Assembly (NCBI GenBank): GCA_020055645.1
Contig: CM034547.1
Coordinates: 29,884,513 to 29,948,512, forward strand
Direction of reading: 5' to 3'
Length of the DNA: 64,000 nucleotides
Origin: Tomocerus qinae
Taxonomy: Eukaryota > Arthropoda > Collembola > Entomobryomorpha > Tomoceridae
Under the pieces are notes generated by a model. It was not told where the DNA came from and ran no database searches. It worked only from the letters and a program-made list of their open reading frames with translations. Position 1 is the stretch's first letter. Every line of letters starts with the position of its first letter. The position numbers were made by a program, and so were the translations under genes. Of the stretch, positions 1-12,112 are shown in pieces.

Positions 1-2960
1 TCGAAGGATACGTAAGTATAGTATGGCTAGGGGTTGCATCGCTTTTTGAGTTGTTCGGGTGAAGTGTGAGCAAACGTTCGGAAAGTCTCAGAGGACTGTC
101 AAAGGATTTTTTGTAGCAGTGTCAGAAATGATTCTTTAACTCCAGCATTATATCACTGAGTATCACAATACCTCTGCGTATCCTGTCTTCCATGCTGGGT
201 TAAAACGGAGGGATCCTTTCTTTTACCTTAAAACTATCAACATTTCTTAAACCTGTTGAAAAAGTCGTACATTTTTATATTGTGTACATGTAAATGTAAA
301 AACTCATTTTTTATAGTCAACCAAGTATATTCAGAAAGAAACATTGAAGACTAGTAGTGATGTAATCAAGTGTAATAGAAATTGCTTGTGCATTTTTGTG
401 TAAAATTTTTGGGATTGTAATTACTGTGAATGTAGATATTATGCACGTAGTAGTGTCTAATGATTAGAGATTGTATTAAATTGTCAGAATTAGATTAGAA
501 GTGTAAAAGTACGAGTTGAGAATCCCATTTGGAAATAAAGTCCCGGTTGCAAAATGCATGTAGATGTTGGTAGTAAGTATGCCTATTTATGTGTATTTAT
601 GTAAGGCATTTATTGCGAATTTCTTTATTAGGAGGAAAGGAAGGAGGCATAACAATAAGACTGAGTAGTGCAATGTGTTTATATGGTGAATTAGGGTATA
701 TATGATATGATTATGCTGGTAAGTATGTCTAGTATGTATGTAGGAGAGTAAGTAATGTAGCAGTGTACTTGATTTTGGGAAAGTCAACTGGTAAAGTAAA
801 GTAAAGCGTGGAGAGAAAATTCCCAAGTGGGAGCAGGAGGCGATAATGTGTTGGCTGGATCATGGATGTGATGTGAGAAGCAAAGCAAAGCAAGTTCATT
901 CTGATGGTATAATAATTTATTCAAGACCACGATAGGAAGGAAAGCCTTTGTGTACTCCACCAGTACACTACATTTACATTATAGTGTTGTTTCTCAACTA
1001 CCTACATTAGCCTATTCGGAGTTTATGCGGGAGGAGTGCGATATCTGGTGAAGGGCGACGAGAGACTGTAGCGAGAAAAAGTCTTTAATTATTGAAAATC
1101 TCCTGGTGGCTCTGATCCCTCAACACTAATCTAATGTAGCTTATTCCAGCCGTAATATACATACGGAGAGAATGCATCTTTTGTTATGGCTATACGATCT
1201 GCACATAGTTGGAATACAATAAACAAACAGCTAACTATCTGTATGTAAGTCAAGTAAGGCGAGTGGGAAGCTAACTTTATTTTCAGTCAACGAGTTTTCC
1301 TACTTTCTCGGGTCGGGTAGAGACTGACGGGTAGCGGGTGTTGCGCTGGTCTGCTCTACTTCGTTCGTTCTCAGATCTACATGCTACAGCATCCCAACAG
1401 AAAACAAGTCTCAACTCAGGATAATCAAACATGGGCGACAAATCACACAGACCCTGCACTCTCCGCTATCATCCTACCCAAGTCATAGCCCTGGCCTGGC
1501 ACTACATAATAACTAACAATATCTGAGAGGCATTATGAGAGAGCGTAGAGGGAGAGAAAAGTCAAACCCGACCAAGTTAACCAAAAGACAAGGAAAACTC
1601 ATATTTAGGGGCTTAAACCAAAAGGCAATTTGTGCTACCCGATGATGTGTTTATACTCCTATTATATCAACTCCCTCAATTTAAGTCCATGAATACCAAA
1701 TACTAACGTATAATACACTAATATCCTCTCCCTACACATACACCAAAGATCATGACAATATTAAACTACATAGCACTTTAGTTATTACAGTCAAGAAGAC
1801 ACCAAAACCAAAGGAAACTCCACTGCCCACTTATTTATTAGCTACCTTGTATTATTTCCTCCTACAATAAATAGAGATTCAAACGGATCAAGGCTGACGA
1901 AAAAGCCAGAGTAGAATAGAAACGTTGATATTAAATACTCTTGTACTATATAAATATGATTATTATGTAATATAGAGAAACCTGTATAAGTAGTCTTCTT
2001 CACAAGACCATCGAGCATTCCTCACATAGTTCATTAATACTACATCATCATATAGTAAAATATTCCGTGTTAGCGTATGAAAAAAGAGTGCAGGTTTCAA
2101 TTCCTGTGCCTGTAGAAAAATGGTCCAATTTAATAGAGCATTAGACTAGGTACTACAAGTGTTAAGGGAGAGTATAGTCAGAGTAATAGTTAGTAGGTAT
2201 ATCGACATGATATAAGCAATATTTTGCAGGAGGGGCAATGTGTAATGGTGCAGGGAGTTCATATAGAAGTGCGTAAAAACCCTAAAAGGTCATAAAATTA
2301 GTTTGATTTTCCTGTACATCAACCGCCGGATAAACTACGAGGGAAACTTCATTAGAAACTAATGTCACATGAAAAACGTTAATGTCACAAAATTCTCCAT
2401 CCATAAAGTTTTTACAGAGCCGGAGGTAAACTACAGGGCTTATTTCTCTCATAAAATAGTCAAATTTTTATAGTTTGCACGTAGGCGACTCTTTTAGCAT
2501 GAAATAGGCCGATGGAAATGAATGGATTGAGAGAATGTGATGAAGTAGCAATAATAATAGCAATAACCTTACTTAGCACTAACAAGCAGTAAGAGATTGG
2601 ATAATAAAAAGGATATAGGATATTATAATATTTTACTAGATAGATCTTGGCCCATTTATTCTCCTACCTTTACCATCTATCTCTATAGAAAGGCTAATCT
2701 TGATATCCTCCGTCTTGCCATTATTATTAGACAAATCAAATTTGGATGGCAATAAGAGCCACATAGTAGATCACTATATGCAATAAATACGTGAGAGCAT
2801 CAGAGTTTTTTATCCGAAGGCTACTTATTGGCATTAGAGATGTATTGAGTGTAAGAGAGTGGAGGTGGGCGGAAAGTGGAGCCAGGAGTAGAAATGTTGT
2901 AGTAAATGATGAGGCAGTGGTTGTCAACAGATAATATCGGATTCTACTCATGCCGTGCAG
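1..2960 (+). other. Probable otp intron or upstream sequence, no exon supported
   Basis: No coding exon can be supported here. The homeobox exon that begins at 2961 starts at homeodomain position 47, so the first 46 residues must lie upstream, and I find no sequence for them in this stretch on the + strand. I infer that this is intron of the homeobox gene. The first bases contain a GTAAGT donor-like string at 12-17 that could close an exon cut by the window edge, but too little is left to judge. The rest is AT-rich, with small AAAGT and CAAAG microsatellite runs near 796 and 885. Confidence 0.5.
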
Positions 2961-4247
2961 GTTTGGTTTCAAAACCGGCGTGCTAAATGGAAGAAGCGGA
3001 AGAAGACTACGAATGTTTTCCGAACGCCCGGAGCACTTTTGCCATCACACGGGCTCCCGCCCTTTGGCTCTGTGTCGGATACTCTGTGCTCTCCTGCTGG
3101 CATGTTTGGAGCGTCTGATGCCCGCTGGAGTATGGCCAGCATGAATGCAGCTGCTGGTCAGTTCTTTCATCAATCCTCTAGTAAACAAAACACTATCAAC
3201 ACTTAATAATCTTAACCTAGTCGTAGTCTAGTTCGTAACCTACAAATAGATGCTTATACTCAATCACTATATAATATAACCTAAACTAATTATCTATGCC
3301 TAAGTATCATCTTTTTATGCATGCCCTTTGACTACTTACCATAAAGGTTTCAATATAGATACAGATGTTTTGATATTCAATATGCAATAAGAGCATCTGC
3401 GCATCTGGGGAAACGAATTAAAAATCAATATAAAACTTTTATCACTACAATATGAAAATTACATGTAATTCATCATGTTTGATCCAAATCATTGCTTGTA
3501 AGCATCAACCAATATTTTCACCCACTTTGATACAGATATATGATAAGGAGCAGGGATTGATGAAAATCACAATATTCCAAATGCTAAAAAATATTGTTTG
3601 CCCCAAAATGTTATTTTCGTTATCTTATCATCATTTAGAAGAATATCTATGGACATTATTTTGTTAATTATCCAATGTAGGTGGATACAACATTTTTTCC
3701 CATTTAATTATATAATGATAATAAATAAACCTTATAATTGGTAATTAATATGCTTGTGCTTTATTTACAATAGAATAATGTTTTGAAATAGTCTACCATG
3801 CATGGATTTGGTTATTAGAGATGTTATTGTGTTTCAGTGGGTCTGGCAGGACAGTTAAGTCAGGCAGGTGTGTCGATGAGTGGCTTTAGTCAACTACAAC
3901 ATCAGTCTTCGGGTCTCAATTCGGCGATACCAATCTCTCATTCCGTTCCAACCTCCGGGGGACCTTCTATGTACCAATCTCATTACGGTCTCAACTCATT
4001 AGGTAATCTTTTCTCCTTATTCGTACAATACACTCTACCTTATAAATACCATCTAATAATATTAGTAGTTAAAATACACATTCAGCGAAATAAAGCAAAA
4101 TTTTGATATAGATGTAGTTTGATATAAATATTTCTGCAGTATACTGCACACCCGAAACAAAATAACCTCCACTACATTATGTAAATGTGTTTAGATGGAA
4201 GTTTTCCAATGAACCTTCACGGTCACGGTGGCCACGCATCTTTCTAG
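2961..4247 (+). CDS. otp: Orthopedia-type homeodomain transcription factor, 3' part
   Basis: DNA-binding nuclear transcription factor; Orthopedia proteins specify neuroendocrine and brain neurons in animals. Exons by splice phase: 2961-3156, 3838-4002 and 4195-4247 (TAG). The first opens at the classical paired-class intron site between homeodomain residues 46 and 47, with [15 protein letters not shown] (homeodomain helix 3, Gln50), followed by [13 protein letters not shown], which is characteristic of Otp. The DARW motif before the first donor and a Gly/Ser/Gln-rich tail also fit Otp. Phases agree at both junctions (phase 1 each). The last exon encodes a short Gly/His-rich tail ending HGGHASF. 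I do not see the OAR tail motif found in vertebrate Otp, so it may be lost or lie in an exon I missed. The N-terminus and most of the homeobox are outside the window. An alternative last exon lies at 4594-4655. Confidence 0.9.
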
Positions 4248-4337
4248 CATTATTGATTACATTTCGCATCGAATATTACTAACAATATTAAGTACTGCTA
4301 CTACTCATACCTAGAAAAATATTCTCCATTGACCGAA

Positions 4338-4343
4338 AATAAA
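4338..4343 (+). promoter_or_regulatory. Poly(A) signal for the first otp last exon
   Basis: AATAAA lies about 90 nt after the TAG at 4245-4247, a normal distance for a cleavage signal. It supports 4195-4247 as a genuine terminal exon. Confidence 0.5.
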
Positions 4344-4593
4344 TATACAAAGTAATTACCAATCAATTGATACACTAACAAACTATCTACTTAGAATTTC
4401 TTTAAAATATCTTCCATTAAGTAGTAAAAATCAGTAATGTAGATTCAACCAAATTGCGTAAAAGCTACTGTTTTGTGTGTCCGTGTTGGTTTGCATTGCG
4501 TACGAGCAACACTTATATTGTAGTATCAATCTGTCTAATTTGCAAATGTAACATGGAATTGAGAACAGTTATTCAATTTCCTATTTTTTGCAG

Positions 4594-4655
4594 ATCCAGT
4601 ATTGTACGGAAGTCACGATCACCTAAGCTCGACACGGGATTCTAATCATTGCTAA
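4594..4655 (+). CDS. otp: Alternative last coding exon of the otp gene
   Basis: A pyrimidine-rich tract ending TTTTTTGCAG precedes 4594. The exon joins in the same phase (1) to the donor after 4002, giving a tail of Asp plus 19 residues, DPVLYGSHDHLSSTRDSNHC, before TAA at 4653-4655. It is used instead of, not after, the exon at 4195-4247, because that one carries its own stop. A separate AATAAA follows at 4721. The result would be two Otp isoforms with different C-termini. This is inferred from sequence only; without transcripts a chance acceptor cannot be excluded. Confidence 0.5.
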
Positions 4656-7600
4656 ATTCACCTTTAATCTACACCTACTATAACTTAACTCTACCAAATA
4701 GTTTGATTTGTTTTATGCTGAATAAACACTTTGCTCGAGTTCTTCAGACCTATTGTTAGTGCAGTACCGATATTAGTAATATCGCTTTAGCACCATCAAC
4801 CATTCATCATTTACTTAAATACAAATTATATGTGACTATAAAGATTTTGTATAAAATGCTCTAGTTCTGAAATTGATAAATAGATGTTCGTTATATGTAA
4901 ATGTATAGTAGAAGTAATTAATTTATGTACGTTAACATATCAATACTGCATGCTTATATAGGTATACCTCGTATTAAGTTCAAAGTATAATAATAAATCA
5001 ACTTTTATAGGGACATAGTTATATGTAACTTGCACAAAATGTAAATTATATTAAACGCGATAAGAACATGCATAACTACCCAACCATTAAAATATACTGA
5101 TTCACAAACTTGAGCATATGTAAAGATGAAATAATTAAACCCATGATCTACAAATTATTTTATTCTTCATTTACTTTAAGAAAAGTTCATTTAGGCCACG
5201 GCAAGGAAATTAAGAATGACAGTCATAAAATTCACATACCATTATGAAAATTATTTAAAAATTAAACCTTAACATTTGGTTTCTATTAAATCATTAAGTA
5301 GCAAAATCAAATGGAAAGAGCAGGAGATTTATTTATTGACAGAGTGTTGTTTCTGAATGATATCTGGAGAGGGAGATTATAATGTCAAATTATAATTATC
5401 TTTGCTTATAATCATATTCCAGTTAGGTTGATAATTTTCCCGAAAATAAATAGATATGTTGGAATAAATGTGCAAATGTTCAAAAAAATTGGCATCCTCT
5501 ACCCAAAAGGAGATTTTGATACTAAAATTAAGAAATGCACTTTAAATAAGTCTACTTCATATTGAAAATTGTACAATAAATGAATATTTAATACATATAT
5601 TACATAACACGATGACGAATATGAAGAGTAGAGTTCATTTAGAAACTCCTCTATAGGACGGATGCCAACAGTTGTTGATGCAACGTTAATTAGCCCACAT
5701 TAGCCTCGCACATTAATTAAATTAGAAACTAATTAATTGAATATCCTATGACCTACCTGTTCATGTAAATTACTTTGCACCTCATCACACCACCACACAA
5801 TATACCATATATTTAGACTCATTCTACTACTTTATTCAATTTGCCAACAAAGTTTACTATTACAACCAGAACAATAGTACAAGTATCGTATCAATTTATC
5901 CTAAAGGAACATAACTAACCGCGCTGTCAACGAAACTTGATAAATACGAACGGAACGAATGCAATTACGCTAACACAACTAAATTATGCAAGTATTACAT
6001 GCCTACAGTCTACAAGTTTACAGCATTTTATTGCTGTCCAGTGCATTGTGCTTTGTTATTCTGGAGTAGCTAAATTAGTGCATAATGATTTTTGTATTAA
6101 ACAGACACGATTTAATCCCTTTGCACGAGCAAATAATCTGGTAGTCAGTTCACAGTTTACGCACGTGCTTACATTGTTCTTAAATAGTATCCGACTCAAG
6201 TCAAGTTTTCTGTACACCTTTTCATTTAATGTCATTGTTATCTAATTTACAAATCAGATTATCTTTTCTACCGTGATAAAACATTAACCTACACTGCTCA
6301 GCACTGTCTTCGTTGTTTCATACAAAAACAGGATTAATAATTAACATACACACTTCCATTGTTAATGCACAGAAATAATATTATCTCTCCCCCCTCTTTT
6401 ACAATTAAAAGGGGTAACCTGATATCAATATATTTCTCCTTTAAAAGTAATGATACCTCTACCTGCCTCTCCAAAAATCCTGTTAAGCAATTTCAGAATT
6501 TTATTTGAAGTGGGATGCAATTTATATGCAAGGATTTCTTATGCAATAAAGTTACAAAAATTAAATACATTTAACTAATTCGTAAATGCGATGCCAATAG
6601 TATTGAAGCTTAGTACCTACCTTGGCTGTGAATTTACAATACCTATAATATTGTTTTGTTGTTAACCTATTCACATATATCTGTACGTTATAACATTAAT
6701 GTATACAGTAGAGGTTTGATAATGTGTGAATGTATAATTAATACAGTAATGCTTGATTGTGTCGCGACTTGTCTCTGTTGTCAACAGTCAACATATCTGT
6801 ACTGTAAGTAATGTTATCTCTACGAAATTGGAAATACAAGTACTGTAATATACGAATGCCAACTTGTATGTATCCCTGAATTTATAGTTTGATTAACAAC
6901 TATATTAGAAGTTAGACGTATTAAGTGATCAAACAAAGGTTATACATGTAAATGTGCTTATGGTTTAACCTGGTAAGAAGTAAAGTCAATTAATGTTGTA
7001 GCTTTCAGTTCTCATTACTTGCATCAACCATAGTTTAAAAATGTGAAATCATTTATTACAATGTGGTGGAAGAAAAGTGTATTGTTTATAATAAAAATAA
7101 GTTATAATATAAAGTAAGAGTAATTAGTAAGTGGCCATGTAGAACACTAAAACTTGGGCCATCGTGTGCAAACACATACATACCTAAGTAGATGCAATGT
7201 TATATAATAAATATCAATGGAACGGAAAATAAAAAGAGATACACATAATTAACATGAAAGTGAACTCTAAGTCCAAATTATATTCCTGATTAGCTGATTC
7301 CATAAATGCATTGTTATATCCACTACGCACCTCAACTTTGATACTGGTTGAATTGGTTACCTTCCGGAATACAATACTAATGATGCAATTTCTCGTGCCA
7401 TCACATCGAAGTATTATAGTAATAAAGTAGATTAATAATTTATTAGTCAAATAAATACGAATGTAGACGCACCTTAGGAGAAATTGGGAATTAAAAATGG
7501 AACAAAAAGACTGTTTACTCTATATGCAGTTAATTTCAAGTTGAGTTGCAATTTCAATGATATTATTTTGGCGACTCATACTTACACATTTTCCTTTTGC

Positions 7601-8036
7601 ATAGAATTTAAAAAATTATATTTTTGCAATCATTTTCCAACTGGAAGTAGCAATTGTCTACAGTATTATTATTAAAGCCCATTTTTTAACCACCGACAAT
7701 TTTAGAATGACAGCAGAACATTTCTGGTCTAATTTAACAGATTTTTTGACATATTTGCCAATTGGATTGACAATTTAATGTTGGATATTCAAAGCTAATG
7801 ATTTCATGGGCATTTTGAAGTACTTATCGTGTCATTTTAATGCAAGAAGGTTTTATTATTTTTACTTTTTACCGAGATATGGGCAAGGTGTATCGTGTAC
7901 AATGTATGATAAAGTCAACTTCAACTACCAATCTATTATTTTCCTTGCCAATCTATACAGTATTGCTAGTATTGCTATAGGTACAGATACATACACACGA
8001 GAAAATGCATTATAGTACTATTTGATTAGCGTTATT
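4656..8036. other. Intergenic, no gene seen
   Basis: AT-rich sequence with only short open frames of low coding character. I found no protein motif, splice-linked exon set, RNA gene or clear repeat apart from homopolymer-like A and T runs. It separates the otp 3' end from the transposon at 8037. Confidence 0.6.
4721..4726 (+). promoter_or_regulatory. Poly(A) signal for the second otp last exon
   Basis: AATAAA lies 66 nt after the TAA of the exon at 4594-4655, matching the spacing seen for the other terminal exon. Confidence 0.45.
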
Positions 8037-8044
8037 ACAAATGA

Positions 8045-8088
8045 GCGGTTCGAACGAGTAAGGAGGAATATCAAATTAATTTATTATT
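8045..8088. repeat. Left terminal inverted repeat of the DUF7869-like transposon
   Basis: Begins GCGGTTCGAACGAG and matches the reverse complement of 10347-10390 at 40 of 44 positions. The outermost part contains the palindrome GTTCGAAC. Confidence 0.85.
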
Positions 8089-8262
8089 AATATAGTAACT
8101 AACCAAAATCAACAAATCACAAAGTACAACAAGTTCCCCCAAGGGGATATTAACCCTTCCACGACCAAAATTGTAACAAATTGTTTGAAAATACTTAAAA
8201 TTGTTTGAAGTTAAACTATTACACTGACAAACTACTTGAACTTGAACCACGGATGTGCAATT

Positions 8263-10198
8263 CTACAATAAATCGAGAAAAAACTGCTTTTTGGAGTTAG
8301 GGAGGTACTCAATCATTCTACGCAAATCGTTTAGCTTTTCTTGAGAAATAGGCAACTTTTGTTGATAGGCCCTAGGCAAATTCATATCAATTATCCAATG
8401 TGATTCCCAAGGCATTCTGTTTATTAATCTTGTATGTCCCGAAAAAGGGTTGAGTACGTTATGAGCAACCCAAGGACTGTCGGCGTTATGAGATTCTTTG
8501 GTTCTAATAATGGCAGGAAGATTTGACTGCATTTGAATCCAAAAATAATGGCTAACGTTGAAGCTTCTGGGCTTAGGAATGTATTCAATCAAAGCTGCAA
8601 TATTTTTGAAGTCCGTAAACTGCATTTCAACCACTGTAAACGGATTTTCAATCCTTGTTGACCTTATAACATTAATCCAATCATTAGGTGTATGAATAAT
8701 AGCCGATTTTTGATGTCTTTCAATGGACGCAAAATGACGATCGCAACAAAGAAATGAATGGCCGGACACCAAGAATTTTTGATTCACCTCAGTGAAATAT
8801 TTGTTTTGAAGCAAATATTTTAGAAGACAAACAGTGGAATAGTTGTTGTTCTGTCCTTTGCACCTGTCTGACCATAGGGTGAGAGTTCTTTCTTGAGTTT
8901 CGACTAATTTATCATATTTAGAGACAATGAAATTCAAAATACAAGATCCAATGTCAATTTGCCCACGATTTCCTTGATCTTCGTTCCAAAAGTACATTGA
9001 CGACTGGTCCGTAGCCGGAGATGTTAGTGCTAGGTTGTATGAGGAAAATTTTCTAAGATAGTACATCTCCTGGTGGCTTAATCTTGGCGATAGAAGTATT
9101 TGCTGCAAATCCAAGCATAATACTATAAAATTTGGATCCACTTTAGCTCTTGCAGTATCTTCTTTCATAGCAGAATATCCCAACTCGGCAGACATGTGAT
9201 GATGTTCTAGTTCAATTTCAGTGTTTGCTACTGCTTCATTTTCATTTATGTTGTAGTTAGAGAGCCTTGCGTAGAGCTGGTCGCACACGTTACAAGTATC
9301 TGTTTTGGGAATTCCAAATCGAAGGTTTGTCTCCCTAAATGTGTCTTTATAGGCATTTTCATAATCCATGAAATGATCTCCGTATTTCGAAACGAATAAG
9401 CGGAACATTTTGGAAGCATTAAGATCAGTCTGTAGGTATAATCTATCTGGATTACCATTGGCTCTACAGTAATGCGAGAGATACGTGGGAAGGATTGGAT
9501 GTGCTCTTTAATCAAATCAACAGTTTCCGTTGGAATCCTATTGGGTCTGTTAAGATGACGACCTCGACCATCTTCAACTGACAAAATCCCCGCTTTCTTT
9601 TCTTTTGAATTAGTTCTAGTCGCTTTTTTGAAATAGTGAAAACATTCATAAACGTAGCTGGACAACAAGGCAATTTCATTCCATTCTCACTTATCAAGGA
9701 ATAGTAGTACGATGCTGTTTTCCTGCTGACATCAATATCCATAGTTCTCATCGCGGGGACAGACCAGTCAATCAGCGATAATAGAATATTTGATTGTCGA
9801 TTGTAGTTTTCATCAGAGACTTTCCAAAAGTCATTACTTATTCTTTGCTTCTCTTCTTGAAGGAGAAGACATCCTAGTTTTTGACATTGATTTGTACATA
9901 TTTTTGCCTTAAAACGAAAGAAATGTTTATACTACAGCGCTTCACACTGTCTTTATTATGCCATAGCGCATAACTCTGTTTCATCTAAGACTATTAATCA
10001 TAAAGATAGATTTATTACCGCAGGAATCGTTATAAGGTCCTCACGAACTTTTCCATTTCGGTTGGTGTATTGTAGACCTATATTCCGCAAGAATTTCCTA
10101 TTATTGTCAGCCGTTTCCCCCAGGTTGTTCTTTCTCTTTTTACCGTGATTTAATCGGTTAATATCTGCCAAAGTTAACGATTTTTTAGCAGCAGCCAT
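8263..10198 (-). pseudogene. DUF7869-like transposase, spliced and frameshifted
   Basis: Probable transposase of the surrounding element. Exon 1 is 10198-10019 (60 codons from the ATG) with a GT donor at GCG/GTAATA; exon 2 starts at 9907 after TTTTAAG, in phase 0. Exon 2 opens with a Cys-rich stretch (ICTNQCQKLGC) and a DFWK block, then a basic region containing DGRGRH and IQSFP. The large part (9408-8263) has LDLQQ, WSDRCKGQNNN and CDRHFASIE, the acidic blocks that mark DUF7869 proteins and suggest an RNase H-like catalytic core (family knowledge and inference). The reading frame shifts twice, near 9600 in an A/G run and near 9475 in the FP..SHYCR block; each fits one lost base. So this copy looks recently dead unless the shifts are sequencing errors. 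I place it confidently as a transposon gene; the family name is from memory. Confidence 0.75.
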
Positions 10199-10346
10199 TT
10201 TTACGCTCACGTAATAATGGCATGAACAAGTTTGAAATTTTCAAACTTACAAAAAACCGCCCTGCCTGGGTTAAAAATTTGATGACAGTTTTTGATGACC
10301 TTGCATTGCATTGAATTTACCATTTGCGTTACTATGGATTGAACTA

Positions 10347-10390
10347 AATAATAAATCAATTTGATATTCCTCCTTTTTCGTTCGAACCGT
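10347..10390. repeat. Right terminal inverted repeat of the DUF7869-like transposon
   Basis: Reverse complement begins ACGGTTCGAACGAA and pairs with 8045-8088. The matching right copy of the target duplication follows at 10391-10398. Confidence 0.85.
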
Positions 10391-10398
10391 TCAAATGA

Positions 10399-10960
10399 CA
10401 AGAGAACAAGAGAAAAAAAAAGCAATATATCCGGAATTACGGGTAATTTTCGGCCTTTTAAAAAATTGTGACTGCAAACGAATATAGTGCTGAAATTTTT
10501 TGTGCTTGATGCTTACATATTTAAGCCTCATATATGTAGAAATCAGCGAGTTCCTATCTCTGAAACTTGATTTATTAATTTTTTAAGAAGACAACTTTAC
10601 TGTGTATTAAGATAGGCAAATAAAAATTCCGAAACAATTAATTAAAAAAAACACATACTGCAAGCTCCGAATCACATGAAATTTGGATCAGTCAGAGATT
10701 GCATACTGATGAAGAACATACGTAAGTTTTACGAAGTTCCTATCTCTAGTTTCGGAAATATTGCAGTCGAAACTAATTTTTAGTTAAGCTTTTATACATT
10801 TTATATGCACATACAGGCACAAAGGCGAATTGAGTGTGCCAATCAGATAATGACGTCATGAACCGTCGTTCTGATTTTCAGTTACCATAGTCATTTACCA
10901 AATAAAACTCAAATGTATCTATTCTAATCTCTTGACTCACAGCAACAAAAGGTGAACATA
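10399..10960. other. Spacer between two mobile elements
   Basis: No gene or repeat boundary is visible. A TGACGTCA octamer lies at 10851-10858, the same octamer that recurs in the element cluster near 45 kb. Confidence 0.5.
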
Positions 10961-11434
10961 CAGGGGCTGTATACGACAAGTTCTCTCCATATTAAGGGGG
11001 CTGTTCCTGAATTATAAGTGTTCCTGAAAGTTTGAAATATTTCGAAATTCAAACAAAATATGCTTTTAATGTTAGCCAAAACCCACCCAGCCACGTTGGT
11101 TTGGTAGCGTACTCAGTCGTCTAATTAATCAATGCGTGTTTCCGAGTAGCTTGGATAACTTGTCTTTGTTGGGCTAGTGGACTTCCGATAACAGTCCTAC
11201 AACAGTGACTCGTAAATAACAGCCTTTGGCTTCTCGGGTATTAACTAACAAACAATACCAGTGTTGAGGGAGTTGGCAATAGGCCCGTAATGAGGTCTGC
11301 GCCCAGTACTATCACTGTGTATTGAGGCAGTACACCCCATATAACATTCATACATAGCTGAAACCCATAGCCCTACCAACCGACAAGCTACCTGTATCAA
11401 GCACGTATACAGAACTGAGTTTTGGAGGGGGCAG

Positions 11435-12112
11435 GGCATGAAAAGGCAAAAAGCTACCTTTTCGCCTTTTTGCCTAGCAAAATCAGCAAAAAGCTACCTT
11501 TTTGCCTTTTTGCTATTAAATGGGGTAATTAGCAATAGACATGTTGACAACCAAGGATGTGAACAAGAAATGCGATTTTAAAAAACAGCAATTCTTAATT
11601 ATCTTAATCTTCAATCGGTCATTCATTAGACAATAAAACAATCGAAAACAACAAACTAACATTGTAAGCAATTTTAAAAAAACATGAGGAAAAAACAAGA
11701 ACCTGCACTGTGAAGCACAGAAGAAGCACAGAAGAAGCTGTGCTAAGTGCTAACCAGTACCAGTCAAATACTGGATATTTTGGTTGATATATCTCATATA
11801 ATATTGTACACAATACGCAGATGTTCAACCTGGCTCATTTGTTATTATACGGTTTGTCAGTTGTCACGAATACATTATAGTTCATTTTGAATTGTGCAGT
11901 ATTAGTAATAAATAGTTTAATAATCAAAAAATCTAACTAGCATCTGCAATTTATCTGAATATTTGAATATGTAGGACGGGACAGTCTACAAAAGTTAGCT
12001 TTAATGAAGTATCACAGGTGGCGGTGACTACTCCAAAAAGACAAAAAGCACAAAAAGGCAAAAAGGTGGCTTTTTGCCTTTTTGCTAGCAAAAAGGCAAC
12101 CTTTTTCATGCC
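11435..12112. mobile_element. Fold-back element nested inside the composite element
   Basis: Both ends read GGCATGAAAA when taken outside-in. The arms (about 80 bp) are built of repeated AAAAGGCAAAAAG and GCTACCTTTTTGCC-like strings: 11435-11516 on the left, and 12030-12112 reversed on the right. Flanking strings TTGGAGGGGG (left) and TTGAGGGGG (right) could be an imperfect target duplication. The roughly 510-bp middle has no coding potential. The arms are internally repetitive and would form strong hairpins in single-stranded DNA or RNA. Confidence 0.65.

Larger units (their letters stand above)
8037..10398 (-). mobile_element. DNA transposon with DUF7869-like transposase, inverted ends and 8-bp target duplication
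   Basis: The element proper is 8045-10390 (2,346 bp). Its ends are inverted copies over 44 bp, sharing CGGTTCGAACGA, then AAGGAGGAATATCAAATT and ATTTATTATT with four mismatches. Directly outside are ACAAATGA (8037-8044) and TCAAATGA (10391-10398), a direct repeat identical in 7 of 8 bases, as left by staggered-cut integration. A single minus-strand gene fills the inside, beginning about 190 bp from one end and finishing about 220 bp from the other. Together these show a cut-and-paste type element rather than a host gene. I cannot assign it to a named superfamily: 8-bp duplications occur in hAT and some others, but the protein is not hAT-like. Confidence 0.85.

Noticed and set aside
1..17. GTAAGT at 12-17 as the end of an exon at the window edge
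   Set aside because: Only 11 bases of possible exon are present, so neither frame nor gene can be judged.
8041..8060. GGTTCGAAC as a tRNA B-box
   Set aside because: It is part of the transposon's terminal inverted repeat, is duplicated at the other end, and no cloverleaf can be drawn around it.
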